A DNA stretch of 64,000 nucleotides from Lineus longissimus (lineage: Eukaryota > Nemertea > Pilidiophora > Heteronemertea > Lineidae): NCBI RefSeq assembly GCF_910592395.1, contig NC_088309.1:28274599-28338598 (forward strand). Reading direction: 5' to 3'. The notes beneath the pieces were generated by a model. The model was given only the letters and a program-made list of their open reading frames with translations, ran no database searches and had not been told where the DNA came from. Within the stretch, counting starts at the first letter, position 1, and the number at the start of each line of letters is the position of its first letter. Below, in pieces: positions 19,271 through 30,982 of the stretch. The position numbers were made by a program, and so were the translations under genes.

Positions 19271-22200
19271 CTAACTAGACTTTTGCTTGCGGCACAGTGC
19301 CTCCACCCATGATGTGAGTACAGAGTCCACCCTCATCACAAACAGAAAGACAAGAACACAAGTCACATTCACAACCATGAATGACGCTCCTTCAAATATG
19401 AACTTTGGAGCGAATATCTTCCAGACCATTAGATGTCTTCGAAGGAGGGCAGCAGAGCACATGGAGGCAAGGAGCTGAAAAGAGATGAGTGAGATCTGTC
19501 AATATTTCAACACAACAGATCATCAGAGAGACTTCTCAGCACTGTGGTGTCATTGGAAGGGAGAGGCATGCGTCACAACCCAAGCAAAGAGTCCTAGTCT
19601 TGTTCCTCCTCAGTCATCCTTGGCAAGTGCTGTTTGTGCAGCTTATTGACCTCCAACAGCATGTCAGGTTTACTTTGATAATTCAATTCTATATTTCAGC
19701 CTCTGTAAGGCGCTTTTTGCAGGGCGCTTTATAACATACAAGCTATGAGTATGAAGGCCCGTGTTGTGTATCAGCTTACCTTAATGGAATGGTACAACAG
19801 GTAACCAACAATGACTCTGAAAAGCGTGTGTCGCAGAACATCCGGCTTTTCATTCAGGACAAACTCTCCCTTCTTCTCTTGACTGTCATCATCACGCTTC
19901 TGAAAGGACAAGAATAAATCATCGACCAGAAACAAGTCCAACTGTGCTGTGGCAAATATTTTGTGAATCTGGGAATCATAGCATCACTGGACTATATAGG
20001 CCTTGTTTCATTTAAACTTAACACAGACATCTAGTTATTATAAGGAGAGTGTTTGTCAATATGAAGGGCGTCTTCAAAAGATTCGCTATGTTTACTCTAG
20101 ATTACTTAACCATCAATGTTCATTACAGCATAAAGTTGACAGCAATTACCTGGAACATGAATACAAAACGTCCTCCTACAAATGGCCAGAACACGACCAA
20201 TGGCAAGGCAACGGTAAACATGATCTGAGAGCCAAATGTATTGATCGTCATCAGGACAGCAGGGATGATGTTGCTTGGATGATCACCGTGGAAACCAACA
20301 AAGGCAGACTCCCACTGTAGAGTGGGAAGGGTGGGCTGGTGGCCTGTGTTGTAGAAGAACTGAGAAGACATGTAACCCCAGATCACTGTCATGAACCATG
20401 GGACGGAGCCTTGGGCATCTGAAATATGAAGCAAACACTCAGTCACCAATCCACTCAAGCAAAAAGACCTGGTACACTGGATTCTACTTCTCTAGGCATG
20501 CACCAGATACAGGCTAACATAACACTCTTGGCAGACACCTCAGCATACATGATCTATTAGACAATATCGGATTGGAAGCAACAGGACAGTTGCTCTCTTC
20601 TGCAGAATGAACTACATTCTTGACAGTCATCAATATGGTACGGATCTCAAGATGTGGCAGCATCCCCTAATGTCTGGAAAGAAAATGGCCCACAATGATC
20701 AACTGAATACCTACCAGAATTCCAATGGGTGTAGACAGCAAACAGCTCCAGTGTGAGGCCTTGGCAGATGACAGCTAGGAAGGCACTTGGAGCAAGGCTT
20801 TCAGTGAGAAGGATGGTAAACAGCTGCACAAAGGCTATGGTGAGAAGGATCTGGCTGGTGGAATACACCGTTCCTAATCCATAAACCATCGGTGGTTTCT
20901 CACCTCTGGAGTTCCCAGATTCCAAGTGTTTTCTGATTCTTAGCTTTAAGTGGTTGTAGACTTTTGGAACAATGTTATTTCTTGATGCACCGATATTAAG
21001 GTAACCCGAGTCATTGTCTCGTTCTATTAAGTAAATACACAGTGGTTTAACTACTGCAGTGATGATGCTTATGAGGCACAGTACAAACACTAGCCTGGCA
21101 AATCCTATCTGCTGCCAGGCTGGAAGTGAATCCAACACTTTAGGTGGCATAGCATGAAGTGCCCAGTGAAGGCATGTACAGACTGTTGTGAGTGGCACAA
21201 CATATCTCAGACAAATGACTCCTGGTGAAAATCCGTTAAGATTGCCATTGTATCGACACAGACTGTATACTATTGTGGGGACAAGAGAGGTGGCAACTGC
21301 TGTCATGAAATACCGCATATTCTTGACGCTTGTATCGAGATCAGCCAGGGCAGATAATGATTTCGAGAAACTTGTTGGAATGCATGTCCACTGTTCTTCA
21401 CGACAGATGCGGAATATTGCCGACAGGCGTAGTGAGAGACAAAACATAAATAAAATACTCAGAGTCAAAAATGCTGGTGACGTGAAATACCTCCCAATGT
21501 CAAATGCCACACTTTTTGTCTTTTTCTGTGAATCTGCACCACTGATAAGCATATTTCTGACTACAGAGGCGACAACGACAAATACTAGACTGAGTAAGAG
21601 GAAAGCAGTTGTTTGGTCCTCATACACAAGAAAGCTGTTAGAAAATACTGCTATTGCACTGAAGAAGACACAAACTATAGCAAATGCATCAATTGAAACC
21701 ACGGATGACACCAGCATTGAAATGTTCAGTTCACTCATTAACCTTTTCTTATTCATGGTCACCATGACGATCCCTGTGCCGAAGAATGAGGCCCCGAAGA
21801 CAATAAATAAGGGATCGCTGTCTCGGATGACGTAAATCAGGCCAATTAGCAGCACCAGGCCAAATGAACAATAGAAATGCCTTGGAATCTGCTCCTCCAC
21901 GTCATGACCAGATGAAAACAGACTGATCATGGTACAAATACCAATGAGGACTGTCATTATACCCAACAGAATGGTTTTCTCATCAAACTTGGCCCAAATA
22001 TTCCTGCACATTTCCTTTGCCCCAGAAAGATATCGCACATATCGATCCTGAACGCTTTGAAGTTTGATCAGCATGCCTCTTTCATCTCCACTTTGTACCA
22101 ACTGTGTAACTAAGTGCTGTAGGTCTGACTCCACCTGAGAAAATAATAGACTGAGTTCTTGATACTGGTATGTTGGGAACTCAGCAGATCGTCTGCGATA

Positions 22201-23863
22201 TGATTCCAAGTAAGCTTTGATTTGATGAGCATTGAGATGAAGTGATTTCACGGTATGATACGCCTGCTGTATTGGACTATTCTTGGATTTCCATGGGCAG
22301 TGGTTGAACATTTCTGGTATCACAACCCCAAGGTTTGAAAATGGTATAGGTATTCCCAGTAGCAGTGACAACGTAGGTACAAGATCCACTTGGCTCAGAG
22401 CAGGCTCCTGAAAATAAAATGTGAATTAAGTAGGGTTCAAATGAAACTGGTCCCTTCCTTCACCATCACCTAAATACAAACAAACAATAACTCATTACTA
22501 GACAAAGATCAAAGAAAGATAGAAGTATAAGAGAGTTGACATCTTTGTCTCTATCAAATTGGAGTCAGCTTTCAAACAGAGGTGAAAATAACCACCCAAT
22601 CTGTTACATCCCATAGGTTTACCTTTAAAAGTGGTGAATTGGTGAGCATTGACTTGCTGTAGATGAAGAGTGCTGCATCCAACTCATCCCTACTATCTCC
22701 TCCATGATCTCCAGTTCTTGTCATGCCATGGTCACCAAGGACAAACAACACAGTGTCACCATCCAATCTCTTCACCACATCCCTGGCAATGAGAATTTTC
22801 AAGTTTGATTGTATAAGCACCGATTGTCATAACGTCAACATCGTAAGAAAGATATCTTGTTGATTCACAATGTCTTGTACAGGTTAGGTCTAAGAGTAAG
22901 ACTGAAACGCAATGCCTGGGATTCATCCATCACAAATTTAAGCAACTCAACAATGTCGCAGTTCTCAGAGCAGCAAGCTTATCAATATCATCAGGAAAAA
23001 AGGATTACGCAAAAGAAAATCTGCTCTTCTGTCATGTCTAGTAGTTTATGCTAAAATTGAACGTTATTTCATTCTAAGACAGCTCGTTTAAATTTCAATT
23101 ACCTCAGCATTTGGTCCATCTGATTCAGTTTTTCAGCCATTGCAGGATGATATGGTCCATAGCGATGGCCACAATGATCCACTCCCAGAAAATGAGCAAT
23201 CAGAACATCCCAATCATGGTTGTTCAACTCCGGAACAAGATGGGTCAAAACCCCATTATCAACCGTATGCAAGTCTTTTACATTGAATGATGGGAATGGA
23301 AACTGCTTTCTAAATCTGTTTGGGAAAAGTCCAAGCCATGTATCATCACCCATGAATGTGATTTTCTTTCCATTCTTTACTAACTGGTCTACGAAGTTGT
23401 CTTCATGGATTTCAGAACTAGCAAAATTAGCACCAACATCAATAAAAGTTGGAAAACTGCCCGTGGTCATGCCAAGAATTCTCTGCATAGTTGTTGTAGG
23501 TGGATCTGCAATAAACTTGTACAGCCGGCCATTTTGTGGCGACTCCTTCATCAAGTCGTGAATAAATGGAAGTTTATTTTGGAAAGGGAGAGCATTATTT
23601 TCAGGGAGGCTTGAGTTGTACTTGACAAAGTCATAGCGAAGTGCATCAATTATTATGATAACTGCTTTTTTGAATCTGGCATGCATCCAACAACCGTCCA
23701 AGCCATGTTCGTCAGATATGTGAATAAAATCAGTTGGACATATACTGTTTTGCTTAATCACAAGCCTTTGGAGCAAAAACCCTTGGGTAAAGAGACAAAC
23801 ACCCACAACAAATATTGTAGATATCCATCCAAGGATCGCAAATAATTTCGTTTCAGGTGTCAT
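19271..23863 (-). CDS. PIGO: PIGO, GPI ethanolamine phosphate transferase 3
   Basis: Six exons on the minus strand: 23863-23103, 22782-22623, 22407-20715, 20418-20150, 19899-19780 and 19474-19271. They give 1068 residues; human PIGO has 1089. The enzyme adds the bridging ethanolamine phosphate to the third mannose of the GPI anchor in the endoplasmic reticulum membrane, working with PIGF. A signal-anchor helix lies at about residues 8-31. The lumenal alkaline-phosphatase-like domain shows IIDALRYDF (71-79), [16 protein letters not shown] and GDHGMT with GDHGGDS, which carry the metal-binding Asp and His residues. A long multi-helix membrane region follows. The C-terminus keeps [28 protein letters not shown] and VMRVD, as in human PIGO. 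The 1.7-kb exon 3 produces a 215-codon antisense frame (21188-21835), which is a shadow. Confidence 0.96.
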
Positions 23864-24308
23864 TATGATTCAGATTCTTTGGAAAAAGTGATTTTATAGC
23901 AAAATTCTGAAAAAAGCCGGTTCTGACAGCGACATTTTGAAATCGCAGGCACGGACAAAATATTCTACAAGTTGCCATTCGTGGAATTCGCACCTAATAT
24001 AAAATGCGGCAGAAAACGAAAACCTTTGCCGGAACGAACCCTTTGGATTTCACTTCAATGCGTTCAAAAGCAAACTTGATGCATTCTTTTACTCGCAAAT
24101 ATTACATTCGTTTGATATAAGTTTAGTACAAATCTTGGTAGCAATTATTCAATTTAATTGAGATTGGCTTTTAGGTGGCCCGTTTTTACGGCGATTACTC
24201 AATTTATACAAGCCCGGCAACTTTTGCGTGACGTCACTCTCTCCATCTTGCTCGAATTTTTCTCTGTCAGGGCATAAAACATCGCTTTATTACTCATTCC
24301 AACAGAAT
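23864..24308. promoter_or_regulatory. divergent promoter of PIGO and ENSA
   Basis: The 445 bp between opposite start codons contain a CpG-bearing core around 24190-24240 (TTTTACGGCG, GCGTGACGTCAC). The TGACGTCA palindrome near 24229-24236 matches the CRE consensus bound by CREB/ATF proteins. This is a motif match only. Confidence 0.6.
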
Positions 24309-25517
24309 ATGGCATCACTAGAGGAGCGGAGTTCACCTATAGAAAAGATAGCAGAAGACGAGGACCCAGAAACAAAGGATGTGCGTTGCTCAGATGTTCA
24401 AAATATTTTGAAATTTTAATGTGGACTGAAAAAGAAAATGTACACAAATTTCACAATGCATTTGCATCTGGCAGCTATTTTTAGAATCATTCATTCTTTA
24501 CCATGCCAAATGCAGTTCTTGCATGTACCAATTGTGGACATGGGTAATATTGCAGCGGTTATAACTCGCCTCTTTCCTGATGTGAGAGGAGCACCTAGCG
24601 ACCAGCCTGCATTTTTATTTTTTTGTGAGATTGTAGATTGATGTTTACAAACAATCACATTGATGATTGTGATTGTTGTTGTTGCCATTATTATATCAAA
24701 TAAAGACAATTGACCTTTTTGACAAAGATGAACCAAGAATACGAGCCTGAGCCTACTTTGGACAATATCATAACCACTCTCTGACCCTTTGTTCCGTTCC
24801 ATCCAGGTGGTCAGCACCCTAACTTCTTCGAAAAGATTTCTTTCGTTTGAACTGAAATGTTTTGATGTTAAGTCAGATGACATCATTGTAGATGGTAATT
24901 AATGTTTTTCTCTTTTTAGCCTCAGAAAGTCATGAAAGCAGAAGAAGAAAAATTCAAACAGAAATATCCAGGTGTTAATAAAAATCGTGCTGTGCCCACT
25001 ATGTTACAGAAACGGCTTCACAAAGGGGTAAGTTAAATTGAGGGCGATGGTTACAAAGCATAGGGTGTTATCAGTACATAATATCATAAATTGCTCCCAG
25101 AGACTTCTTTAATCAATAATATTTACATGTCTCGGCATCTCAGTGAACCAAATGCCGACTTTGAAGGTTCTTTCAATAGTCCCTCAATGCTTGCTGAAGT
25201 CTGGCTTGAATTTTTACAACGTAGTGTGGTATTTTATCATGATGTTCATTACGTTGCATTTCCAGATGAAATATTTTGACTCTGGTGACTACAACATGGC
25301 AAAGGACAGTGCAAAAAAGAAAGGCCTCGGCTTGATGATGCCTCCTGCTTGTACCCCTCAGGAAACCAAATTACAGGCAGATCAGGAAAAAGCAATTTTG
25401 CAGGAATCAACAGGTGGCACGATCCCAACGCCAGAGAATGTCCCTGCTAGGAAAACAAGTACATGTATCAACACGCAGGTTCATCCCATCACATTGCGAG
25501 CTGGACTTCAGTCATGA
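24309..25517 (+). CDS. ENSA: endosulfine family protein (ENSA/ARPP19), PP2A-B55 inhibitor
   Basis: Three exons: 24309-24380, 24920-25027 and 25266-25517, giving 143 residues (vertebrate members have about 112-121). The core KYFDSGDYNMAK is intact at about residues 62-73. Its Ser is the site that Greatwall kinase phosphorylates to turn the protein into an inhibitor of PP2A-B55 at mitotic entry. Upstream, EEEKFKQKYPG and MLQKRLHKG match the family helix region; downstream, TIPTPENVPARK matches IPTPQDLPQRK. The first donor is GTGCGT, weaker than its neighbours. The last 20 residues after ARKTS do not resemble the vertebrate tail, which carries the PKA site before SKLAG. An early AATAAA lies 31 bp past the stop, and later signals near 27349 would give a 1.8-kb 3' untranslated region. 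Confidence 0.93.
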
Positions 25518-25547
25518 GGATTTGAAACCCACTTCCTAATGGCACCC

Positions 25548-25553
25548 AATAAA
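25548..25553 (+). terminator. proximal polyadenylation signal for ENSA
   Basis: AATAAA lies 31 bp after the ENSA stop codon. Use of it would give a very short 3' untranslated region. Confidence 0.5.
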
Positions 25554-27348
25554 AGACTTGTGAACTAATTTTTAATGGTTTTCATTCTGAGGATCGTATC
25601 TTGTTGAGGTTCATAAATTAGACAGTAGCAGAAAAAATTTCACCAGAAACTTCAATGGCTGTTTCTTTTGTCTGTCTGTCACAAAGACTGTATTGTTGTC
25701 TGTTGGAGTATAGATTCATTGGTAGCAGACAGATGATTCTACCATGCTCTCCTAAATAATCCATTCTGTGCTGCTTGGGAGGTTTCGATTAGCTTCCCTT
25801 GGTAATTGGAGGCAAGGTGACCAGTGGTGGTTTGGTTTTACAGGTTTTGAATCACAGTGTCATGGTTGTGAAATAATTGTGTTGATGTTGAGTGATGCCA
25901 ATGGATATCCACAAACTTGGTAGACAATTTATCATTATGTATATCACTCAAACATTATTATCAGGTCACCAAATACAAATTTTGTGATCCTTGCAAAATT
26001 TTCCATGATTTTCGTTTTATGGGAAAAGGTATTCTTATAACTTCCTTTTGATCGAAACATCCAAAATTGAAAATCAGCTTGCATTCAGATTTCTCAATAT
26101 TTTTTCTTGAATTTGTGTATGTTTATGGTATCTAACTGTGAGTCTCATTGTTGGTAAGAAATTACTCAATGATTTGGTGAAAATAATGAGGCATTATGTG
26201 GGTCTGTTGTGTATCTTCTTCAACCCCTCCTAAGTAAAGTGGTCTGATATTGACAGGTTGAATTTATGAAATGGTTCCTCGTTCAAAAATTCCCTCTTCT
26301 GACTGATAGACACCATTTTCAAGTATCGGATGTGCTTTTTGATTGCAGCCAGTATTTGTATTTGAATCAAAAGATTACCTGTAAAATAAACCATGCTTTC
26401 ATCAAAATTTAGCTCCTCGTTAGCTTTTCTGGCTCGTTGCGCCAATTTGCATTCATTCAATGTTCATTGTAGATATACCATTGTAGTTCATGAATGTTAA
26501 AGGTATTTGAGGGTCATTGTTGCCAACCAGACATTACCCAGTAGGGAGGGTGGCACACTTAACTTTGCATATTATCTTTCTTATCTTCATCGATGCAGTT
26601 AATCTGCGCACACTAATAATGATATCAGCCAAGGTAATCCCTCTTGTTCTGGCACTGGACTAGAACTAGAACCAGTGGTGCCAGAAACAGAAATGAGTGG
26701 ATACAGATCTACTTGATGACAAGATGTGAGAAATCTCCTTTTTGTGCCCTCATTTCATTCTCTTGAATTGAACAAGCTTCGTCACTTGAACATGTAAATT
26801 CTGACACTTGTAATACTCTCTATATTGCAGTTCATGATCAATAATAGTTGACTCTATGTAAGGTTGTATACTTGTCAAACGTTTGTATTGGGGTTTCTGA
26901 CATTTGAAATTTGAGTTTTGATCAAATAGATGCACAGATGTATGCAACAAATATAATCCTGTCACAACCTATGATGCATTTATCAGGGATTGCGACACCA
27001 CTCCACTGTCACTGTTTCTACTTGTCTGCAGACATGCCAACACAAAACGAATTGCAGAAACCCCTGTCAAGCTTTTGACAACAGTCCTCCGTCTTCACTT
27101 TTAATTGGTGGAATGGAATGTGTGATGTCTGTGTCTGTGTTCATTGCACTCGTCAATTCCACCAGAGGGACTGGCTGATGTAAATAAGTGTCCTGATGAC
27201 ACATGGTGTACTTCATTGTATAATGTTCACAGTTTGTTGACCGCATGTGATGCCAATGTCCAAGACTGGGCAGAATAAAAGGTAGCCCAATCACAATGCA
27301 AAGAATGTATTATCGTCTTTGCTGTGAGCATTTATGTTATGTATGTAT

Positions 27349-27358
27349 AATAAATAAA
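27349..27358 (+). terminator. distal polyadenylation signals for ENSA
   Basis: Two overlapping AATAAA hexamers could end a long ENSA transcript. Confidence 0.45.
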
Positions 27359-28060
27359 TGTTTATAGTCTTTCAATCTAGAGTTATTGTTCTACTGTTCA
27401 TATCTGTGGTGATTGATTATGAAGATCTTTGGTTTGTGATGAAGATGTCACAAACTGATGTCTCGAATCCACCAATGTCTTCCTGGATGTTTTCGACATC
27501 ACAACCCGTCGTCCAACTCCCAGACGCCAGTTTCTTGCTAGTGTTGGGATCCTTTAAAGTGTCTTCCTGCTTGAGATACCTGCACCAATTACATCTCAAC
27601 TGCCTCTCCTGAGACTGCCCATGTCTTACTGCCCATGCTCAGATAGAAATACATCGTGTACCTAGTGAGGAAAGCTTACATCCTGAAGTTTCTCATTGCG
27701 TCCCAAATCCAGATTGCCAATGCCCGACTGACAGCCTTCCCAAAGGACACAAAAGCAGTCTGATGACTGCAACCTTGTAGGAGACACTTTTCATCATACA
27801 TGTGACAACCAGTTCCAAGACATTTCCAAGCAACGGAGATATTCATTGGCATGAACTTGCTCTAAAGACAACATCCCATCACTCTACTGCGCTAACAGTG
27901 ATGTATGTCACAATCTGCAGGCCAGACCACAGACCACAGTTGGCGAGTGCCCAAGATATGTGGAGACTCCTTTTCATCTGTAAATCATCCAGCGAGTGAC
28001 ACTAGGTGATTGGTAGCACTCAAAAAGACAGAAAGAACAAAATTTAAAGGAGGTTAACTG
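27359..28060. other. intergenic sequence between convergent genes
   Basis: Short open frames of 60-84 codons occur on both strands around 27358-27612. They overlap each other and lack splice sites or family resemblance. I see no gene here. Confidence 0.5.
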
Positions 28061-28064
28061 ACAA

Positions 28065-28070
28065 TTTATT
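28065..28070 (-). terminator. polyadenylation signal for the unrecognised minus-strand gene
   Basis: AATAAA on the minus strand lies about 1.5 kb past the stop codon of the gene at 29608-30706, implying a long 3' untranslated region (about 28050-29607). Confidence 0.45.
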
Positions 28071-29607
28071 CTCAATACTTATTAACAAACATTCACTTCA
28101 CCAAAATAAACATTCATGGATCATTTTATCTTAACACAGTGAAGAAACCTCTAAGTCTAAATGGGAATATCCCATAAAAGATCTAGGTCAAAATCGGTTC
28201 TCTGCAATCATGTCCCATATTCTGTTGCGCTGCCCCTCAGAAAGTGGTCCGAGTAAGCTTGATACAGTTATTGTAATGGACGGATTTCAAAACACAAGAA
28301 GTGGCAGTGGATTTCATAATAAGGAACCAGTGAAAACAGCCTTTTGTGGCCCTCATTTCATTGCCTTCAGCCATTTGGCAGCCGTGAGCTAGCAAACTTC
28401 TACATGAATACACAAAAGATTTTCAAATTGGGCTTCTCACATGACATTAGCCAGTATTTCAGAAAAATCCGCAGACAAGCTAAATTGTACATGTAACTTC
28501 GTAGGCCTTTTTTCAATTTATAAAGGGAAAAAAACGTAATGACAACTGTGAGAGGTGACCTAGAAATACATATATTTCAGAACAAAATCACCTCCCTCTT
28601 GCTGGGCAAATACAACACAAACCTGGACTGTTCTGTAAACATCGATTCATAATCTATAATCCAATATCATTCCCTTTGAATAGCATGAATCATTTCTATT
28701 CATAGTCTAACTGTGTCGGGGATTCTAATCTCGTCATGCAAACTGTAACACATATTCAATTTCATTGGCGAATCAATTGTTCAAAAGAATGAAATTTTCT
28801 ATACGTTTTTTTCTTGAGCTTAGCTGATGTCCCTTAAAGGTCCAATACACTTTTAAAACTTATTTGTCTTTAATTCGCATTTGAGCTTAAAGGCTTCAAA
28901 TGTTCGCAAACACAGACTTTGATCATCATCCATGGAACACTTATCACAGACAATAATGCTAACAAATAATACCTTGAGGCAACATATTAATTTTTCCATC
29001 TAAGACTTGATAGAATATCTGCTCACAATTATTGATTACCCCGGGCAATGATGTTCAATGTCACACAGTTATGATCAGGTATAGTCAATGTACATGTACA
29101 TGAACACACTTTGTACAACAAGACATTTGGAACTCTAAACTCTGATAGTTTCACTGATCACAATAGAAACACAAATAACCTATTACTAGTATTCGCTCAT
29201 GTCAGTTTCCTTTGCACGGACATAGCATGCAAATGTCAGTGACAAGCAATTAACAAGAGCCTAGTTTTACAACAACAATGTTGGCCTGAAGCCTGCAATA
29301 GCTTCGTTCATGTAATTCATGGTGACCTCTACATGAGGAGAGGGAGTGGGACGTTATGTTTGCATCAAGACTGACCAAGAAACCATTTTGAAATCTTATC
29401 TGAATAGAAGCACTTTTTGAGGCTCCTTCTCACACATGTCATGTATCCAATCTGGATCACTTGAAATATTCCATTCTTGAAGTAAGACAGCTTTGGCCCA
29501 GCTTCACTGGTACATGTAGACTTCTAGAGTCATTGGAATGATATGAATAAAATCACTGGAAATATCCCCAAAGAAATGCAAGATTTAACCACACTTTGCT
29601 GACATGT

Positions 29608-30706
29608 TCAACTGAAGGAGAACCTATCATCCCATCCAGGCCTATCCTTGTTTCTCACTTGAGGCTCCGTTTGTGCCAGTCTATTCTTACCAGATGTTGA
29701 CCTACCAGATGGTGACCTTTGCTGCTGCCTTCTTCTTTCCTGCACAAATATTAAAAAAAGAGTTAATCAATAGATGTTTTGCAATGTAATTGTCGATTGC
29801 AGACTTGAAGTGCAGAGCTGACATTGACAATGACTAATGAGCCAATTTCAAAGTTTGACCCCAAAACCCAAAAGAATTGACAAGAAGACAAGATTAGTTA
29901 CCAATTCAGTAAAGTCAGTAAATACATTTTTGTCCCACCAAGTTAGTTACTGAATGACATATTTGCCAATAAAAAGCACATGATAGCAAAGCAAAACTTA
30001 CACCCATGACACCTTGAGAAGACTGGGAATGTGATGCTGGAACTGCTGACTGGCTTGCCTTTGATCGACTAGCGTGTGGCCGAGATGCAGCTGGTGGAGG
30101 AGCACCATACAGACGTGTTTTTTCCTGCAGTTTTGCTTGAGATTCCCGATCCAGGGGAGGCAGTCTGTGATTGCGACTTTTCTTTGCAGCATCTTCTTGC
30201 CGCTGTAATTCTGCACGCAGTTTCTTATTCAATGCATAAGCTTCCTCAAGTAGAACATCTGTGTCCTCATCAGTAAGATCAACATTCGCCAACTGTTGCA
30301 GCAACTTCTCAGGGTCAGTCAAATCAATCGTGTCATTTCTACCATTCGCAGAAGACCTGTCCCCAACACGCTTCCCCTGAGGAGATCGCTGACGTAGTTG
30401 AACACTTGTCTTTGAAGCGGGCATTCCCTTTTGCGATGCAACACTCTCTGATCTACCCTTATCATGTTTACTTGGTGACGCTGTCTTTGTTTTTCGTGTG
30501 GGGGATGGGCTTCTTCTTAATATACCACTTGAGGACTTAGCACGCTCAGCCGCAGGACCAGGTTGGCGACTGCCCACATGGGCAACAACAGGTCCATTTT
30601 TCTCCATGACTTTTTCAGCAGAATCTGAATCTGCTGATGATCTGTGTGTTGGTATGGCTTCTTCACTCAATCTTGGAGTGGCTTCAGGAGTAGCAGACGA
30701 TGCCAT
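29608..30706 (-). CDS. unrecognised basic, Ser-rich protein with one helical segment
   Basis: Two exons on the minus strand, 30706-30002 and 29739-29608, join in frame at GGT|gtaagt and cag|GAA to give 278 residues. I do not recognise the family. Residues 1-125 and 205-260 are rich in Ser, Pro, Arg and Lys and probably disordered, with several SP and RSP sites. Between them, residues 130-178 form a predicted amphipathic helix with DLTDPEKLLQQLANVDLTD followed by LLEEAYALNKKLRAELQ; this is the part most likely to be conserved. The C-terminus ends in RPGWDDRFSFS, a short aromatic motif that may bind a partner. ATG at 30706 is the first start codon and lies 276 bp from the CACTIN start, so the two genes share a divergent promoter. 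A role in centrosome, cilium or nuclear biology would be guesswork. Confidence 0.75.
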
Positions 30707-30982
30707 AAGATAGTTGTATGAAGCATGAGATCTATATCCATAAGATTATTCGACAAATAGGCCAAATTTGTGGTGAACTTGTTGTAAACTCGAGCAAAAT
30801 GGAACTGATCACATTTCTGATGATTTCTTGAAAGCGTCCTTCGTTACACTTCCGCAAAAGTGATTGGGCATGCGCAAAACCCGTCATCAAACATGGCGCT
30901 GCCCATGAACGAAAAGGCGACGCAAAAATTCTGATAAAAGGTCAATTTGTAGCAATACCTTTGCAACAATAGAGTAGAAAAC
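30707..30982. promoter_or_regulatory. divergent promoter of the unrecognised gene and CACTIN
   Basis: Only 276 bp separate the two opposite start codons. ATTGGGCATGCGCAAAACC near 30870 includes TGCGCA, half of an NRF1-type site, and AACATGGCGCTGCCC near 30890 includes a YY1-like ATGGC core. These are motif matches only. Confidence 0.6.

Larger units (their letters stand above)
25518..27358 (+). other. ENSA 3' untranslated region
   Basis: The sequence is AT-rich, with stop codons in all frames at short intervals. It lies between the ENSA stop codon and a cluster of overlapping AATAAA signals at 27349-27358. I see no other gene in it. Confidence 0.5.

Noticed and set aside
21188-21835. 215-codon plus-strand open frame
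   Set aside because: It lies wholly antisense to the long third exon of PIGO, whose protein matches the family throughout. The frame is a shadow.
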